Below, in pieces: positions 50,452 to 59,926 of a stretch of DNA of 64,000 bases. Numbering within the stretch: the first letter of the stretch is position 1; every line of letters starts with the position of its first letter. The position numbers and the translations under genes are program-made. Below the pieces are notes generated by a model. The model saw only the letters and a list, made by a program, of their open reading frames with translations, was not told the DNA's origin and searched no databases. The DNA lies in assembly GCA_040882605.1 (NCBI GenBank), contig JBBEAY010000067.1, forward strand, positions 3,922-67,921, written 5' to 3'. The DNA is from JAOUEA01 sp040882605. GTDB lineage: Bacteria; Actinomycetota; UBA4738; HRBIN12.

Positions 50452-50631
50452 GGCTATCACCCTCAGGCTAGCTCGCGCCCCGGCGATCGAGTCAGCCGGG
50501 GCGTCCAACGAACGGCGCGGAGTCTACTCCGTTGCGGCATGCCCGAGCCGCGTGCAACGAGGCTGACAGCGATGCTGAACGTCCTCGCCGGAGCGGGACC
50601 TACGACCCCGATCCGCGGAGGGGGCGCTGGG

Positions 50632-50637
50632 TAGCGT
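50632..50637 (+). promoter_or_regulatory. Leaderless -10 TAGCGT of the DsbB-like gene
   Basis: TAGCGT, 6 nt, ATG 50644. Confidence 0.5.
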
Positions 50638-50643
50638 GCCCGC

Positions 50644-51273
50644 ATGATCGATCCGGCCTTCATCGCGTCGGCGGCCGCGACCCGGGCCGCCTCGCTCTTC
50701 TTCGCCCTGCTGACCGTGGTCGCGCAGATCGTCACGCTCGTCGCCGGAACGCTGTGGCTCGCCGGGCGGTGGTCGACCGCGGCGTCCCGTGCGCTCGACG
50801 TGGTGGTGGAAGCCATCGGCCCGTCCGCCCTCTGGCTCGCGAGCGGGGTCGCGCTCGTCTGTACCCTCGGCAGCCTCTACCTCTCCGAGATCGCCGGCTT
50901 CGTGCCGTGCAAGCTCTGCTGGTATCAGCGGATCGGCATGTACCCACTCGTGGTGCTGCTCGCCGTCGCCGCATACGAGCGCAACCGAGCCGTGGCGACG
51001 GCCACGCTTCCCCTGATCGGTATCGCAGCCGCGATCTCGATCTACCACTACCTCCTGGAGCGCTTCCCATCGCTCGAGGGGACTGCCACGTGCGATCCGA
51101 GCGCGCCCTGCTCGGTGGTGTGGATCTGGCGCTTCCACTACATCTCGATCCCGCTCATGGCGCTGTCGGGGTTCGCGCTGATCGCGACCCTGGTCCTGCT
51201 GTCGACCGGCGGGTCGGACCTGCGACCGGAGGGAGGCCGCCGTGCCGTCGGCGAGCAAGCGTCGAGCCGCTGA
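50644..51273 (+). CDS. DsbB-like disulfide bond formation protein
   Basis: 209 aa. Four to five TM helices; the redox pair in PCKLCWYQRIGMYP and a second Cys pair in TCDPSAPCS match the DsbB/BdbC pattern. It would reoxidise the thioredoxin-fold partner encoded next, passing electrons to quinone. Confidence 0.85.
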   Translation: MIDPAFIASAAATRAASLFFALLTVVAQIVTLVAGTLWLAGRWSTAASRALDVVVEAIGPSALWLASGVALVCTLGSLYLSEIAGFVPCKLCWYQRIGMYPLVVLLAVAAYERNRAVATATLPLIGIAAAISIYHYLLERFPSLEGTATCDPSAPCSVVWIWRFHYISIPLMALSGFALIATLVLLSTGGSDLRPEGGRRAVGEQASSR

Positions 51274-51916
51274 GCGAGAGGCCCGGCGGCGACAGCGCCT
51301 CACGGTCGCCGGGGTCGTCGGCGTGGTGGTGGCTCTCGCCGCGATCGCGGTGCTCTCGACCGCTCTCGGGGGCGAGGACGGCGCGGCCGACGGGGCGCGG
51401 CAGACCCGGTCGGTGCGGGTCGAGGGGAATGCGCTGCCCCCTCTCCCGGGCCAGGGGTCGGACCCGGCGGTGGGGGCCACGGCTCCGACCCTGTCGGGGA
51501 GCTCCTTCAACGGTGATCCCGTCGAGGTTGGACCGGGCACCTTGGGTGGGGCACCGCAGGCGATCTGGTTCGTAGCCCATTGGTGCCCTCACTGCCAGGC
51601 CGAGGTGCCGGTGATCGTGAGGCTTGCGAACGCCGGATCGATCCCCGACGGCATCGATGTGGTGGCCGTCTCGACGTCGGTGGACGAGGCGGCCCCGAAC
51701 TACTCACCCTCCGCTTGGCTCGAGCGGGAAGGGTGGCGCTATCCGGTGCTCGCCGACGATGCCCAGGGAACGGCCGCGAGGGCGTACGGCGTCGGGGGGT
51801 TCCCGTTCCTGGTGGTGGTGGACGCCGATGGCACCGTGCTCGTGCGGACCTCGGGCGAGCTGGGCGAACAGGGCATCGTGTCGCTCCTCGACCGGGTGGC
51901 TGATGGGAGCGGTTGA
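51242..51916 (+). CDS. Membrane-anchored thioredoxin-fold protein (DsbA/TlpA-like)
   Basis: 224 aa from GTG 51242, overlapping the DsbB-like gene by 32 nt. One N-terminal TM helix, then a thioredoxin fold with active site HWCPHCQAEVP and cis-Pro GGFPFLVVVD. The CPHC motif favours an oxidant (DsbA-like) paired with the DsbB-like protein. Confidence 0.85.
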   Translation: MPSASKRRAAEREARRRQRLTVAGVVGVVVALAAIAVLSTALGGEDGAADGARQTRSVRVEGNALPPLPGQGSDPAVGATAPTLSGSSFNGDPVEVGPGTLGGAPQAIWFVAHWCPHCQAEVPVIVRLANAGSIPDGIDVVAVSTSVDEAAPNYSPSAWLEREGWRYPVLADDAQGTAARAYGVGGFPFLVVVDADGTVLVRTSGELGEQGIVSLLDRVADGSG

Positions 51917-51947
51917 GGTCGGGTCCGATCGCAACCGTGCGCGAGCG

Positions 51948-52586
51948 TCAGGCGATCCGCACCGCGACCAGCACCCCGTCGCGGATCGGCAGGATCGTCG
52001 TGACGTAGCGGTCGTCGTCGGCGACCATCGCGTTGTGCTCGCGGATCGCGTCGGTGACGTCGTCGGGCGGTTCCCCGTCGGGCGGAACCCGCCCGTACCA
52101 GAGCGTGTTGTCGCAGATGTAGAGCCCGCCGACGCGCACGCGATCACGTGCGGCGCGCCAAGCATCGGGGTAACCCTGCTTGTCGATGTCGTCGTACACG
52201 ACGTCGAACTCACCGTCGACCGAAGCGAACGACACGAGCGCGTCGCCGACGTGGTAGCGCATCTCGTTCCACATGCCGGCGCGAGCGAGGTAGTCGGCCG
52301 CCTTCCGCTCGTTGGCGGCGTCACCGTCGGTGAGGTGGGTCTCGCCGTCGGCGCCGGTGGCCTTCGCGAACCAATACGCGGAGTACCCGAATCCCGAGCC
52401 GAGCTCGAACACGCGCCGGGCGCCGATCGAGGCGGCGAGCACCCAGAGCGTGACGCCGACGTTCCTGCCGACGATCGGGAAGCCGCGCTCCCGCGCTTCG
52501 TCTTCCATCTCGAGCAACACAGGCTCGTCATAGCGCGCGTGCAGCGATGCGGTGTAGTCCTCGATGCGGGGATCGACGATGTCCAT
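51948..52586 (-). CDS. O-methyltransferase (class I, SAM-dependent)
   Basis: 212 aa from ATG 52586, leaderless. VFELGSGFGYSAYWFA SAM loop, DVVYDDIDKQGYPDAW with metal-binding Asp, and GGLYICDNTLWYGRV, all typical of the caffeoyl-CoA-type O-methyltransferase family. Substrate unknown. Confidence 0.87.
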   Translation of the reverse strand: MDIVDPRIEDYTASLHARYDEPVLLEMEDEARERGFPIVGRNVGVTLWVLAASIGARRVFELGSGFGYSAYWFAKATGADGETHLTDGDAANERKAADYLARAGMWNEMRYHVGDALVSFASVDGEFDVVYDDIDKQGYPDAWRAARDRVRVGGLYICDNTLWYGRVPPDGEPPDDVTDAIREHNAMVADDDRYVTTILPIRDGVLVAVRIA

Positions 52587-52593
52587 GGCACCC

Positions 52594-52599
52594 ACGGTA
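52594..52599 (-). promoter_or_regulatory. Leaderless -10 TACCGT of the O-methyltransferase
   Basis: Minus-strand TACCGT, 7 nt, ATG 52586. Back to back with the mutase leader promoter. Confidence 0.5.
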
Positions 52600-52631
52600 T
52601 CGCGGAGCCACCGGCCGCGGGCGGCACTCGG

Positions 52632-52637
52632 TAGGCT
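52632..52637 (+). promoter_or_regulatory. Leaderless -10 TAGGCT of the mutase leader
   Basis: TAGGCT, 6 nt, GTG 52644, which opens a 10-codon ORF and not the mutase itself. Confidence 0.5.
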
Positions 52638-52643
52638 GAAGCC

Positions 52644-52683
52644 GTGAGCGGCGGACGAGCGGTGACGGGCGGATGAGCGACAG

Positions 52684-52687
<4 letters not shown>
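52644..52687 (+). promoter_or_regulatory. Chain of two coupled mini-ORFs before the mutase
   Basis: GTG 52644 opens ten codons ending TGA 52674-52676; that stop overlaps ATG 52673, which opens MSDR and stops at TGA 52685-52687; that stop overlaps the mutase ATG 52684. Each junction is an ATGA. No SD precedes the mutase, so its translation probably depends on this chain. Confidence 0.55.
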
Positions 52688-54269
<1,582 letters not shown>

Positions 54270-54273
<4 letters not shown>

Positions 54274-54288
54274 TCTGGATTGGACTAG
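54270..54288 (+). terminator. Stop-codon hairpin of the mutase large subunit
   Basis: CTAGTC/GACTAG stem with 7-nt loop TGGATTG; includes the TAG stop at 54271-54273. Its loop is complementary to the loop of the hairpin at 27375-27393. Confidence 0.45.
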
Positions 54289-54449
54289 CCGGTCACCAGT
54301 TGGACGAGGGCGTGGCCACTCGCTGCTAGTCCGGCGACGACCAGCACGACTCCGACGATGCGCAGTCGTTGGCCGCGTATCGCCACCGACCCGATCGCCA
54401 GGCAGGCAAGTCCGACGCCCAGCTCGATCGCCCAGGTGACCGTCTCCAC
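54285..54449 (-). CDS. Small two-TM membrane protein, 54 aa
   Basis: From GTG 54449, chosen because TAGGGT is 8 nt upstream (GTG 54467 gives six more residues). Two hydrophobic helices (LGVGLACLAIGSVAI, IVGVVLVVAGLAASGHAL) joined by a basic turn RGQRLR. No family recognised; convergent with the mutase gene. Confidence 0.5.
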   Translation of the reverse strand: METVTWAIELGVGLACLAIGSVAIRGQRLRIVGVVLVVAGLAASGHALVQLVTG

Positions 54450-54457
54450 GCCGGCGG

Positions 54458-54463
54458 ACCCTA
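54458..54463 (-). promoter_or_regulatory. -10 TAGGGT of the two-TM protein
   Basis: Minus-strand TAGGGT, 8 nt, GTG 54449. Confidence 0.35.
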
Positions 54464-54489
54464 GCACCGGCGTGCGGGGCCACGTCCCG

Positions 54490-54495
54490 TAGGCT
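54490..54495 (+). promoter_or_regulatory. Leaderless -10 TAGGCT of the F420 reductase
   Basis: TAGGCT, 8 nt, ATG 54504. Confidence 0.45.
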
Positions 54496-54503
54496 TCGAG
54501 GTC

Positions 54504-55190
54504 ATGGACGTGACGATCGTGGGCGGCACCGGCGCGGAAGGGTTCGGGCTAGCCCTGCGGCTGCTCGGCGCGGGTCATCTGGTGACGATCGCCTCACGCT
54601 CCGCCGAACGGGCAGCCGAGGCCGTCACGAGAGCGAAGGAGGCGCTCGGGTCGAACATCTCCGCCCACGGTGCCGAGAACGCCGAGGCGGTAGCAAGGGC
54701 GAAGGTCGTGATCGTCACGGTGCCGTTCGTCGGCATGATCGGGATCTACGGCTCCATCGCGCCGGCGCTACAGCCAGGGCAGGTCGTGCTCGACGCCACC
54801 AGCCCGCTGATGGCGGCCGTGGGTGGCAAGGCGTGGGAAGCGATCCGTCCGTGGCAAGGGTCGGCCGCCGAGCTCGCGACCACGCTCGTCCCCGACGGCG
54901 TGCCGGTGGTGGCCGGCTTCCATACGGTCGCGGCGCATACGCTCGCTGCGCTCGACCGCGAGGTCGACTCCGATGCGTTGCTCTGTTCCGATGACGACGA
55001 CGCGAAGCGACTCGTGGGCGAGCTGATCGATTCGGTGCCGGGCATGCGATGGGTCGACGCCGGACCTCTCGCGAACGCCCGGCTCACCGAACCGCTCACC
55101 GCGCTGATCATCGCGATCAACCGCCGTTACAAGGTGCGCGATGGCGGGTTCCGCATCACTGGGCGCGAGTCGTGGGGCGCGCCGGGGTGA
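54504..55190 (+). CDS. npdG: NADPH-dependent F420 reductase
   Basis: 228 aa. Rossmann GGTGAEGFGLALRLLGAGH with the Fno/NpdG extended loop, SRSAERA (NADP phosphate), VTVPFVG and GFHTVAAHTL. Transfers hydride between NADPH and coenzyme F420, which shows the organism makes F420, common in actinobacteria. Confidence 0.88.
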   Translation: MDVTIVGGTGAEGFGLALRLLGAGHLVTIASRSAERAAEAVTRAKEALGSNISAHGAENAEAVARAKVVIVTVPFVGMIGIYGSIAPALQPGQVVLDATSPLMAAVGGKAWEAIRPWQGSAAELATTLVPDGVPVVAGFHTVAAHTLAALDREVDSDALLCSDDDDAKRLVGELIDSVPGMRWVDAGPLANARLTEPLTALIIAINRRYKVRDGGFRITGRESWGAPG

Positions 55191-55230
55191 GCGAGCGCTG
55201 CGTTCCCGCGTGCCGAAGGGGCGTGCGACC

Positions 55231-56097
55231 GTGAGCTGCCCCGGCCGGCTCGTGCCGATCGACGACACCTCGCTCTGGGTGGTCGAGCGCGGCCCCGATG
55301 ACGGCCTGCCGTTGCTCGTGCTGCACGGCGGTCCTGGGCTCGACCACCACGAGTTCGCCGACTTCCTCGATCCGCTCACCGATCGAGGGATCCGGCTCGT
55401 GCTCGTCGACCAGCGCGCGTGCGGCCGATCGGAACGCGCGCCGGAACACACGTGGACGCTCGATCGGTTCGCCCAAGACGTGGTCATGCTCGCGCGGGCG
55501 ATGCGCCTCGACCGGTACGCGGTGCTCGGGCATTCCTTCGGTGCGTTCGTCGCTCTACAGAACGCGGTCGACTTCCCGGGCGCGGCCGCGGCGAGCATCA
55601 TCTCCGGTGGTATCCCGTCGATGCGGTTCCTCGACCGCGTCGAGGAGAACCTGCAGACGTTCGAGCCCGTCGAGCTCAAGGAACAGGTGATCGCGTCGTG
55701 GGCGCGGGAGCCCGAGGTTTCGACCCAGGAAGAGTTCGAGGGGATCATGCGCGACCAGTTCCCGTTCCATTTCGCGGACCCGCTCGATCCGCGCATCGAG
55801 GATTACCTCGAGCGGACGGCCGACACGGTGTACGCGCCCGACGTGCTCCGCCACTTCTCCGCCGCCGGCTACGGTGCCATCGAGGTCGAGGATCGGCTCG
55901 CCGAGGTGATCTCCCCAGTACTGGTGCTCGCCGGCCTCCACGATCGCACGTGTGTGGTCGAGGCCGCCGAGGTCACAGCAGCGGGCATCGCCGACGCGCA
56001 GCTCGTGCTGTTCGAGAAGAGCGGCCACATGACGTTCGTCGAGGAGCCGGAGGCCTATCTCGAGGCCGTCGCGAGGTTCGTAGGCACGCCCGCCTGA
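55231..56097 (+). CDS. Alpha/beta hydrolase, proline iminopeptidase-like
   Basis: 288 aa from GTG 55231 with AAGGGG 9 nt upstream. VLHGGPGLDHH oxyanion loop, nucleophile GHSFGAF and final Asp/His (LHDRTC, KSGHMTFVEEPEAY). GGPG is typical of the S33 peptidase family. Follows the F420 reductase on the same strand. Confidence 0.82.
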   Translation: MSCPGRLVPIDDTSLWVVERGPDDGLPLLVLHGGPGLDHHEFADFLDPLTDRGIRLVLVDQRACGRSERAPEHTWTLDRFAQDVVMLARAMRLDRYAVLGHSFGAFVALQNAVDFPGAAAASIISGGIPSMRFLDRVEENLQTFEPVELKEQVIASWAREPEVSTQEEFEGIMRDQFPFHFADPLDPRIEDYLERTADTVYAPDVLRHFSAAGYGAIEVEDRLAEVISPVLVLAGLHDRTCVVEAAEVTAAGIADAQLVLFEKSGHMTFVEEPEAYLEAVARFVGTPA

Positions 56098-56123
56098 GCG
56101 AGCCGTGGCCCCGAGCGAACCGG

Positions 56124-57854
56124 TCAGTCGATGACCGCGAGCGTCTGGCCTGTCTGCACGACCTGACCGGCGCGGATCGGAAGGTCGGTGACCTCCCCGT
56201 CGCGCGTGGCCGCGATGTGGTTCTCCATCTTCATCGCCTCGAGGATGCAGATCACCTCGCCCGCCCTGATGTCCTGGCCCTTCTCGACCAGCACCTTGAT
56301 GATCGTGCCTTGCATCTCCGCTCGCACCTCGCCGTGCACGTGTTCCTGGTGCGCGGCCGTGTGGATCTCAGGCGGCCCGGGCGCGACGTCGCGGCGCTCG
56401 TCGAACACGCGCACGGGCACGCGGCGTCCGTCGACCTCGACGAGGATGTCGGCGGGCCTTCCCTCCCGAGCCGACGGCCCCTGCTGTCCGAGCTCGGGAT
56501 GCGCCGGGAAGTTGGCCTCGGCGAGCGCGTGCTCGGCCCACGTGGTCGTGTGCGTGCCGGTCCTGAACTCCTTCGACTCGAGCATCCACCGATGGGCCGC
56601 GATGGTGGTAGGCACGCCCTCGACGGTGTACTCGCCGAGCGCCCGCAGCATGCGCCGTCGCGCCTGCTCGCGATCGGTGCCCGCCACGACCAGCTTCGCG
56701 AACATCGAGTCGTAGTCGCCGGGGATCTCCCTTCCTTGTCCGAACCCGGCATCGACCCGCACGAATGGGCCGGCCGGCTCCTCGTAGCGCGTGATGCGCC
56801 CCGGCCCCGGCATGAAGTTGCGCCCTGGATCCTCGGCGTTGATGCGGCACTCGATCGCCGCTCCACGCGTCGAGACCTCGAGGCCGGCCACCGACTCACC
56901 CATCGCGATGGCGATCTGCAGGGCCACGAGGTCGAGACCTGTGACCATCTCGGTGACCGTGTGCTCCACCTGGAGCCGCGTGTTCATCTCCAGGAAGTAG
57001 AAGTCGCCGTCCTGGTCGACGATGCACTCGATCGTGCCGGCGTTCACGTAGCCGGTCTCGCGAGCCAGGGTGATCGACGCGTCTGCGAGACGCTGGCGCA
57101 TCGCGTCGTCGATCGCGGTCGAGGGCGTTTCCTCGATCAGCTTCTGGTGGCGCCGCTGCACCGTGCAGTCGCGCTCTCCCAGGAACATCACGTTGCCCCG
57201 TGCGTCGGCGAGGATCTGCGCCTCGACGTGTCGCGCGCCGTCGACGTAGCGCTCCAGGAACACCTCGGGCCGGCCGAAGTACGACTGTGCTTCGCGGGCG
57301 CCGCGCTTGAGCGCCTCTTCGAGGTGGCCGGCGTCGCGCACGATGTGCATGCCCTTGCCGCCTCCGCCGAAGACAGCTTTCACGAGCAACGGGAAGCCGA
57401 TGCGCTCGGCCTGTTTCCGCGCCTGCTTCGCGTCGACGGGTTCGGGGGTGCCGGGCACGACCGGCATGCCGCTCGCGTCGGCGGCCCGGCGAGCCGCCGC
57501 CTTGTCGCCCATGATCTCGATCGCCTGCGGCGACGGTCCGATGAACGTGAGGCCGGCGTCGGCGACCGCCTGCGCGAACTGCGGCCGTTCCGACAGGAAC
57601 CCGTACCCGGGGTGGATCAGAGTGGCTTTCGATCGGCGAGCGACGTCGAGGATGGCATCGATCGACAGGTACGACGCCGACGCCTGCGCGGGGCCGATAC
57701 GGAACGCCTGATCGGCCATCTCCACATGCAGCGCATCGCGGTCGGCATCGGAGTAGACGGCGACGGTCGCGATCCCGAGCTCGCGGCACGTGCGCATGAT
57801 GCGCACCGCGATCTCGCCGCGGTTCGCGATCAACACCTTGTGTTTAGGCTTCAC
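56124..57854 (-). CDS. Acyl-CoA carboxylase alpha subunit (biotin carboxylase + BCCP)
   Basis: 576 aa. Biotin carboxylase start HKVLIANRGEIAVRIMRTCR, ATP loop FGGGGKGMHIV, EMNTRLQVEHTVTE, and the biotinyl domain with lysine in EAMKMENHI at the C-terminus. With a beta subunit elsewhere it carboxylates acetyl- or propionyl-CoA; with the mutase genes, propionyl-CoA to succinyl-CoA is a natural reading. Divergent from birA, which biotinylates it. Confidence 0.93.
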   Translation of the reverse strand: MKPKHKVLIANRGEIAVRIMRTCRELGIATVAVYSDADRDALHVEMADQAFRIGPAQASASYLSIDAILDVARRSKATLIHPGYGFLSERPQFAQAVADAGLTFIGPSPQAIEIMGDKAAARRAADASGMPVVPGTPEPVDAKQARKQAERIGFPLLVKAVFGGGGKGMHIVRDAGHLEEALKRGAREAQSYFGRPEVFLERYVDGARHVEAQILADARGNVMFLGERDCTVQRRHQKLIEETPSTAIDDAMRQRLADASITLARETGYVNAGTIECIVDQDGDFYFLEMNTRLQVEHTVTEMVTGLDLVALQIAIAMGESVAGLEVSTRGAAIECRINAEDPGRNFMPGPGRITRYEEPAGPFVRVDAGFGQGREIPGDYDSMFAKLVVAGTDREQARRRMLRALGEYTVEGVPTTIAAHRWMLESKEFRTGTHTTTWAEHALAEANFPAHPELGQQGPSAREGRPADILVEVDGRRVPVRVFDERRDVAPGPPEIHTAAHQEHVHGEVRAEMQGTIIKVLVEKGQDIRAGEVICILEAMKMENHIAATRDGEVTDLPIRAGQVVQTGQTLAVID

Positions 57855-57875
57855 GACCGGTTCACCCGCCGCTCG

Positions 57876-57917
57876 CTCACCGGTGGTTTCTCATCGGTGG
57901 TGTCTCATCAGTGGTGT
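57876..57917. repeat. Three 14-bp degenerate tandem repeats between the carboxylase and birA
   Basis: CTCACCGGTGGTTT, CTCATCGGTGGTGT and CTCATCAGTGGTGT follow one another without spacers, 22 bp from the carboxylase start; a likely operator for the divergent biotin genes. The last unit shares AGTGGTGTCA with the palindrome at 5731. Confidence 0.5.
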
Positions 57918-57969
57918 CATGGGTTTCATCTCACTCGGGCGCTGACCGGTGGGACGGTTCGCCCGCGAT

Positions 57970-57975
57970 ACTGTC
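57970..57975 (+). promoter_or_regulatory. -10 TACTGT of birA
   Basis: TACTGT, 48 nt before ATG 58024; leader contains TTGGAG. Confidence 0.35.
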
Positions 57976-58023
57976 CGGGCTTCCCATGGGAGTCAAACCT
58001 TCCAACGGCTTGGAGCGAGCACG

Positions 58024-58809
58024 ATGACGGTGAAGGAGCTCGAGCGAGCACTGCATCTGGCCGGTCTGTCCGCGCCCGCACTATGGCACGAGGTTACCGG
58101 GTCGACGAATGCCGTCGCGGCTAGGCTCGCCGACTCCGGCGCGCCCGAGTGGACCCTGGCAGGGGCGGGACATCAGACTGCCGGTCGCGGCCGCCTCGGG
58201 CGGACGTGGATCGATCGGCCGAACGGGTCACTCATGACCTCGCTCGTGTTGCGGCCTTCGATGGCGCCCGATGACCTCGGTCTGCTCACCCTGCTCGCGG
58301 GCGCCGCGTGGGCCGAGATCGCAACCGAGATCAGCGGGCTCGACGTCCGGTGCAAGTGGCCCAACGATCTGCTGGTCGGCGAGGCCAAGGTGGGCGGAGT
58401 GCTCGCCGAGTCCTCGGTCGTGGGCGACCAGGTTCGTTGGGTCGTCATCGGGTCGGGTCTGAACCTGGAGGCTCCCGAAGTCGAGCACCACTTCGAGCAC
58501 GACGATGAGCCGCCGCTCCTCGAGGTGACGGGCTTGGGGTCAGAGGTCGATCGGGTGGCCTTGCTCGGGGGGTTCCTGTCACGGTTCCGCCGGGGCTACC
58601 ACGCCCCGCCCGAGGAGCTCGCCAACGAGGTCGTCGCACGATGGTCCGACGTTTCGTGCACGCTGGGTCGCATGGTCAGCGCTGTGGGCGTCGACGGCGT
58701 GCGACACGAAGGCGTGGCGATCGCCGTCGACGCTTCCGGCCGACTGGTGCTCGAGACCGCCCACGGGCCCACCGCGGTCGCATCCGAGGAGATCGAGCAC
58801 TTGCGCTGA
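58024..58809 (+). CDS. birA: Biotin-[acetyl-CoA-carboxylase] ligase
   Basis: 261 aa. GRGRLGRTW biotinyl-AMP loop, VRCKWPNDLLVGEAKVGGVLAE with catalytic Lys, and GSGLNLEAP. No N-terminal HTH, so it is a class I ligase and not the repressor. Target Lys is in the divergently encoded carboxylase. Confidence 0.93.
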   Translation: MTVKELERALHLAGLSAPALWHEVTGSTNAVAARLADSGAPEWTLAGAGHQTAGRGRLGRTWIDRPNGSLMTSLVLRPSMAPDDLGLLTLLAGAAWAEIATEISGLDVRCKWPNDLLVGEAKVGGVLAESSVVGDQVRWVVIGSGLNLEAPEVEHHFEHDDEPPLLEVTGLGSEVDRVALLGGFLSRFRRGYHAPPEELANEVVARWSDVSCTLGRMVSAVGVDGVRHEGVAIAVDASGRLVLETAHGPTAVASEEIEHLR

Positions 58810-58870
58810 GGGGCGCGCCGATCGCGTTGAGGCCCCGCGGCCGCGTTTGCCGGGGGCCCCGGCCCTCGGA

Positions 58871-58876
58871 TAGCGT
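58871..58876 (+). promoter_or_regulatory. Leaderless -10 TAGCGT of the PH-domain gene
   Basis: TAGCGT, 6 nt, ATG 58883. Confidence 0.5.
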
Positions 58877-58882
58877 CTCGCC

Positions 58883-59572
58883 ATGTTCCCTCGCAAGCTG
58901 TTGATCCCGGGCGAGGAAGTCGTGCTGGAGCTGCGGCCCCATCCGGTGGCGCTGGCCGTGCCTGCGATCGTCTCGGTCATCGCCACGGCGGTCGCCGCCT
59001 GGATCACGACCAAGGTCGACGGTGTCGGCGTGTGGATCGTGTGGGCGGCCTGGCTCGCGCTGATGCTCGGGTTCGTCATGCCGAAGGCGGTCGCCTGGTG
59101 GACCTCGATCTTCGTGATCTCGACCGACCGCGTGATCAGCCGCGAGGGGTTCATCGCCAAGCGTTCGATGGAGATCCCGCTCGAGCAGGTGAGCGACGTT
59201 CGGTTCGACCAGGGCATATTCGATCGCATCGTCGGCGCAGGCACGCTGTTGATCCAGTCGGCCAGCACCGGTGGCACGAACTCGTTCGACGACATCCGTC
59301 GGCCCGAAGAGGTGCAGCGAACGATCTTCCATCAGGGGGAGCTCAACCAGCAGCGCTCGTTGGGTCGCTCGATGCCGACCGACGCTGCGCAGGCATCGGG
59401 CGCACCCGAGGCTCCTTCTCGTCCCGACGGCCCTTCGCGACCCTCAGGTTCGCCTCCGATCTCGCCGTCGGTCACGACCGAGCTCGAGCGTCTCGCGGAT
59501 CTCCGCGCCAAAGGGGTTCTGACCGAGGACGAGTTCCAGGCGCAGAAGGCCCGCATCCTCGGACGGGGATGA
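58883..59572 (+). CDS. Membrane PH-domain (bPH_2/YdbT-like) protein with SHOCT tail
   Basis: 229 aa. Two TM helices (VALAVPAIVSVIATAVAAW, IVWAAWLALMLGFVM), then the bPH pattern FVISTDRVISREGFIAKRSMEIP and LEQVSDVRFDQGIFDRIVGAG, a Pro/Ser linker and a C-terminal SHOCT helix (ERLADLRAKGVLTEDEFQAQ then KARIL). Function unknown; membrane-associated. Confidence 0.83.
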   Translation: MFPRKLLIPGEEVVLELRPHPVALAVPAIVSVIATAVAAWITTKVDGVGVWIVWAAWLALMLGFVMPKAVAWWTSIFVISTDRVISREGFIAKRSMEIPLEQVSDVRFDQGIFDRIVGAGTLLIQSASTGGTNSFDDIRRPEEVQRTIFHQGELNQQRSLGRSMPTDAAQASGAPEAPSRPDGPSRPSGSPPISPSVTTELERLADLRAKGVLTEDEFQAQKARILGRG

Positions 59573-59578
59573 CCCGCG

Positions 59579-59926
59579 ATGATCGGTGAGATCGACCACG
59601 TCTACTACTGGGTGCGCGATATGGACGCCGCGGTGGCGTTCTACCGCGACGTGCTCGCACTGCCGCTCGTGCGTCGTGACGGCGACGAATGGGCCGAGCT
59701 CGAGGCCGGTCCGGTGCGCCTGGCGTTGCACGGCGCAGCCGACCCGATGCCCACGAGCGGCACGGTCGTCTTCCGGGTCGACGACCTCGACGACGCTCGC
59801 ATGCTGCTTCGCGAGCGCGGCGCCGACGTCGATGAGCATGTCGGCGAGGTGGAGGGACTCGCGCGCTTCGCGACCGTGCGCGACCCCGACGGCAACCCGG
59901 TGCAGCTGATCGAGTACCTGACATGA
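59579..59926 (+). CDS. VOC-superfamily (glyoxalase-like) protein
   Basis: 115 aa, one VOC unit: IDHVYYWVRDMDAAVAFYRD start, metal-type residues His3-like and Glu in NPVQLIEYL end. Substrate unknown. ATGA overlap with the next gene. Confidence 0.83.
   Translation: MIGEIDHVYYWVRDMDAAVAFYRDVLALPLVRRDGDEWAELEAGPVRLALHGAADPMPTSGTVVFRVDDLDDARMLLRERGADVDEHVGEVEGLARFATVRDPDGNPVQLIEYLT

Noticed and set aside
55419..58124. 901-codon plus-strand frame opposite the carboxylase
   Set aside because: A shadow of the hydrolase and carboxylase genes; no motifs.
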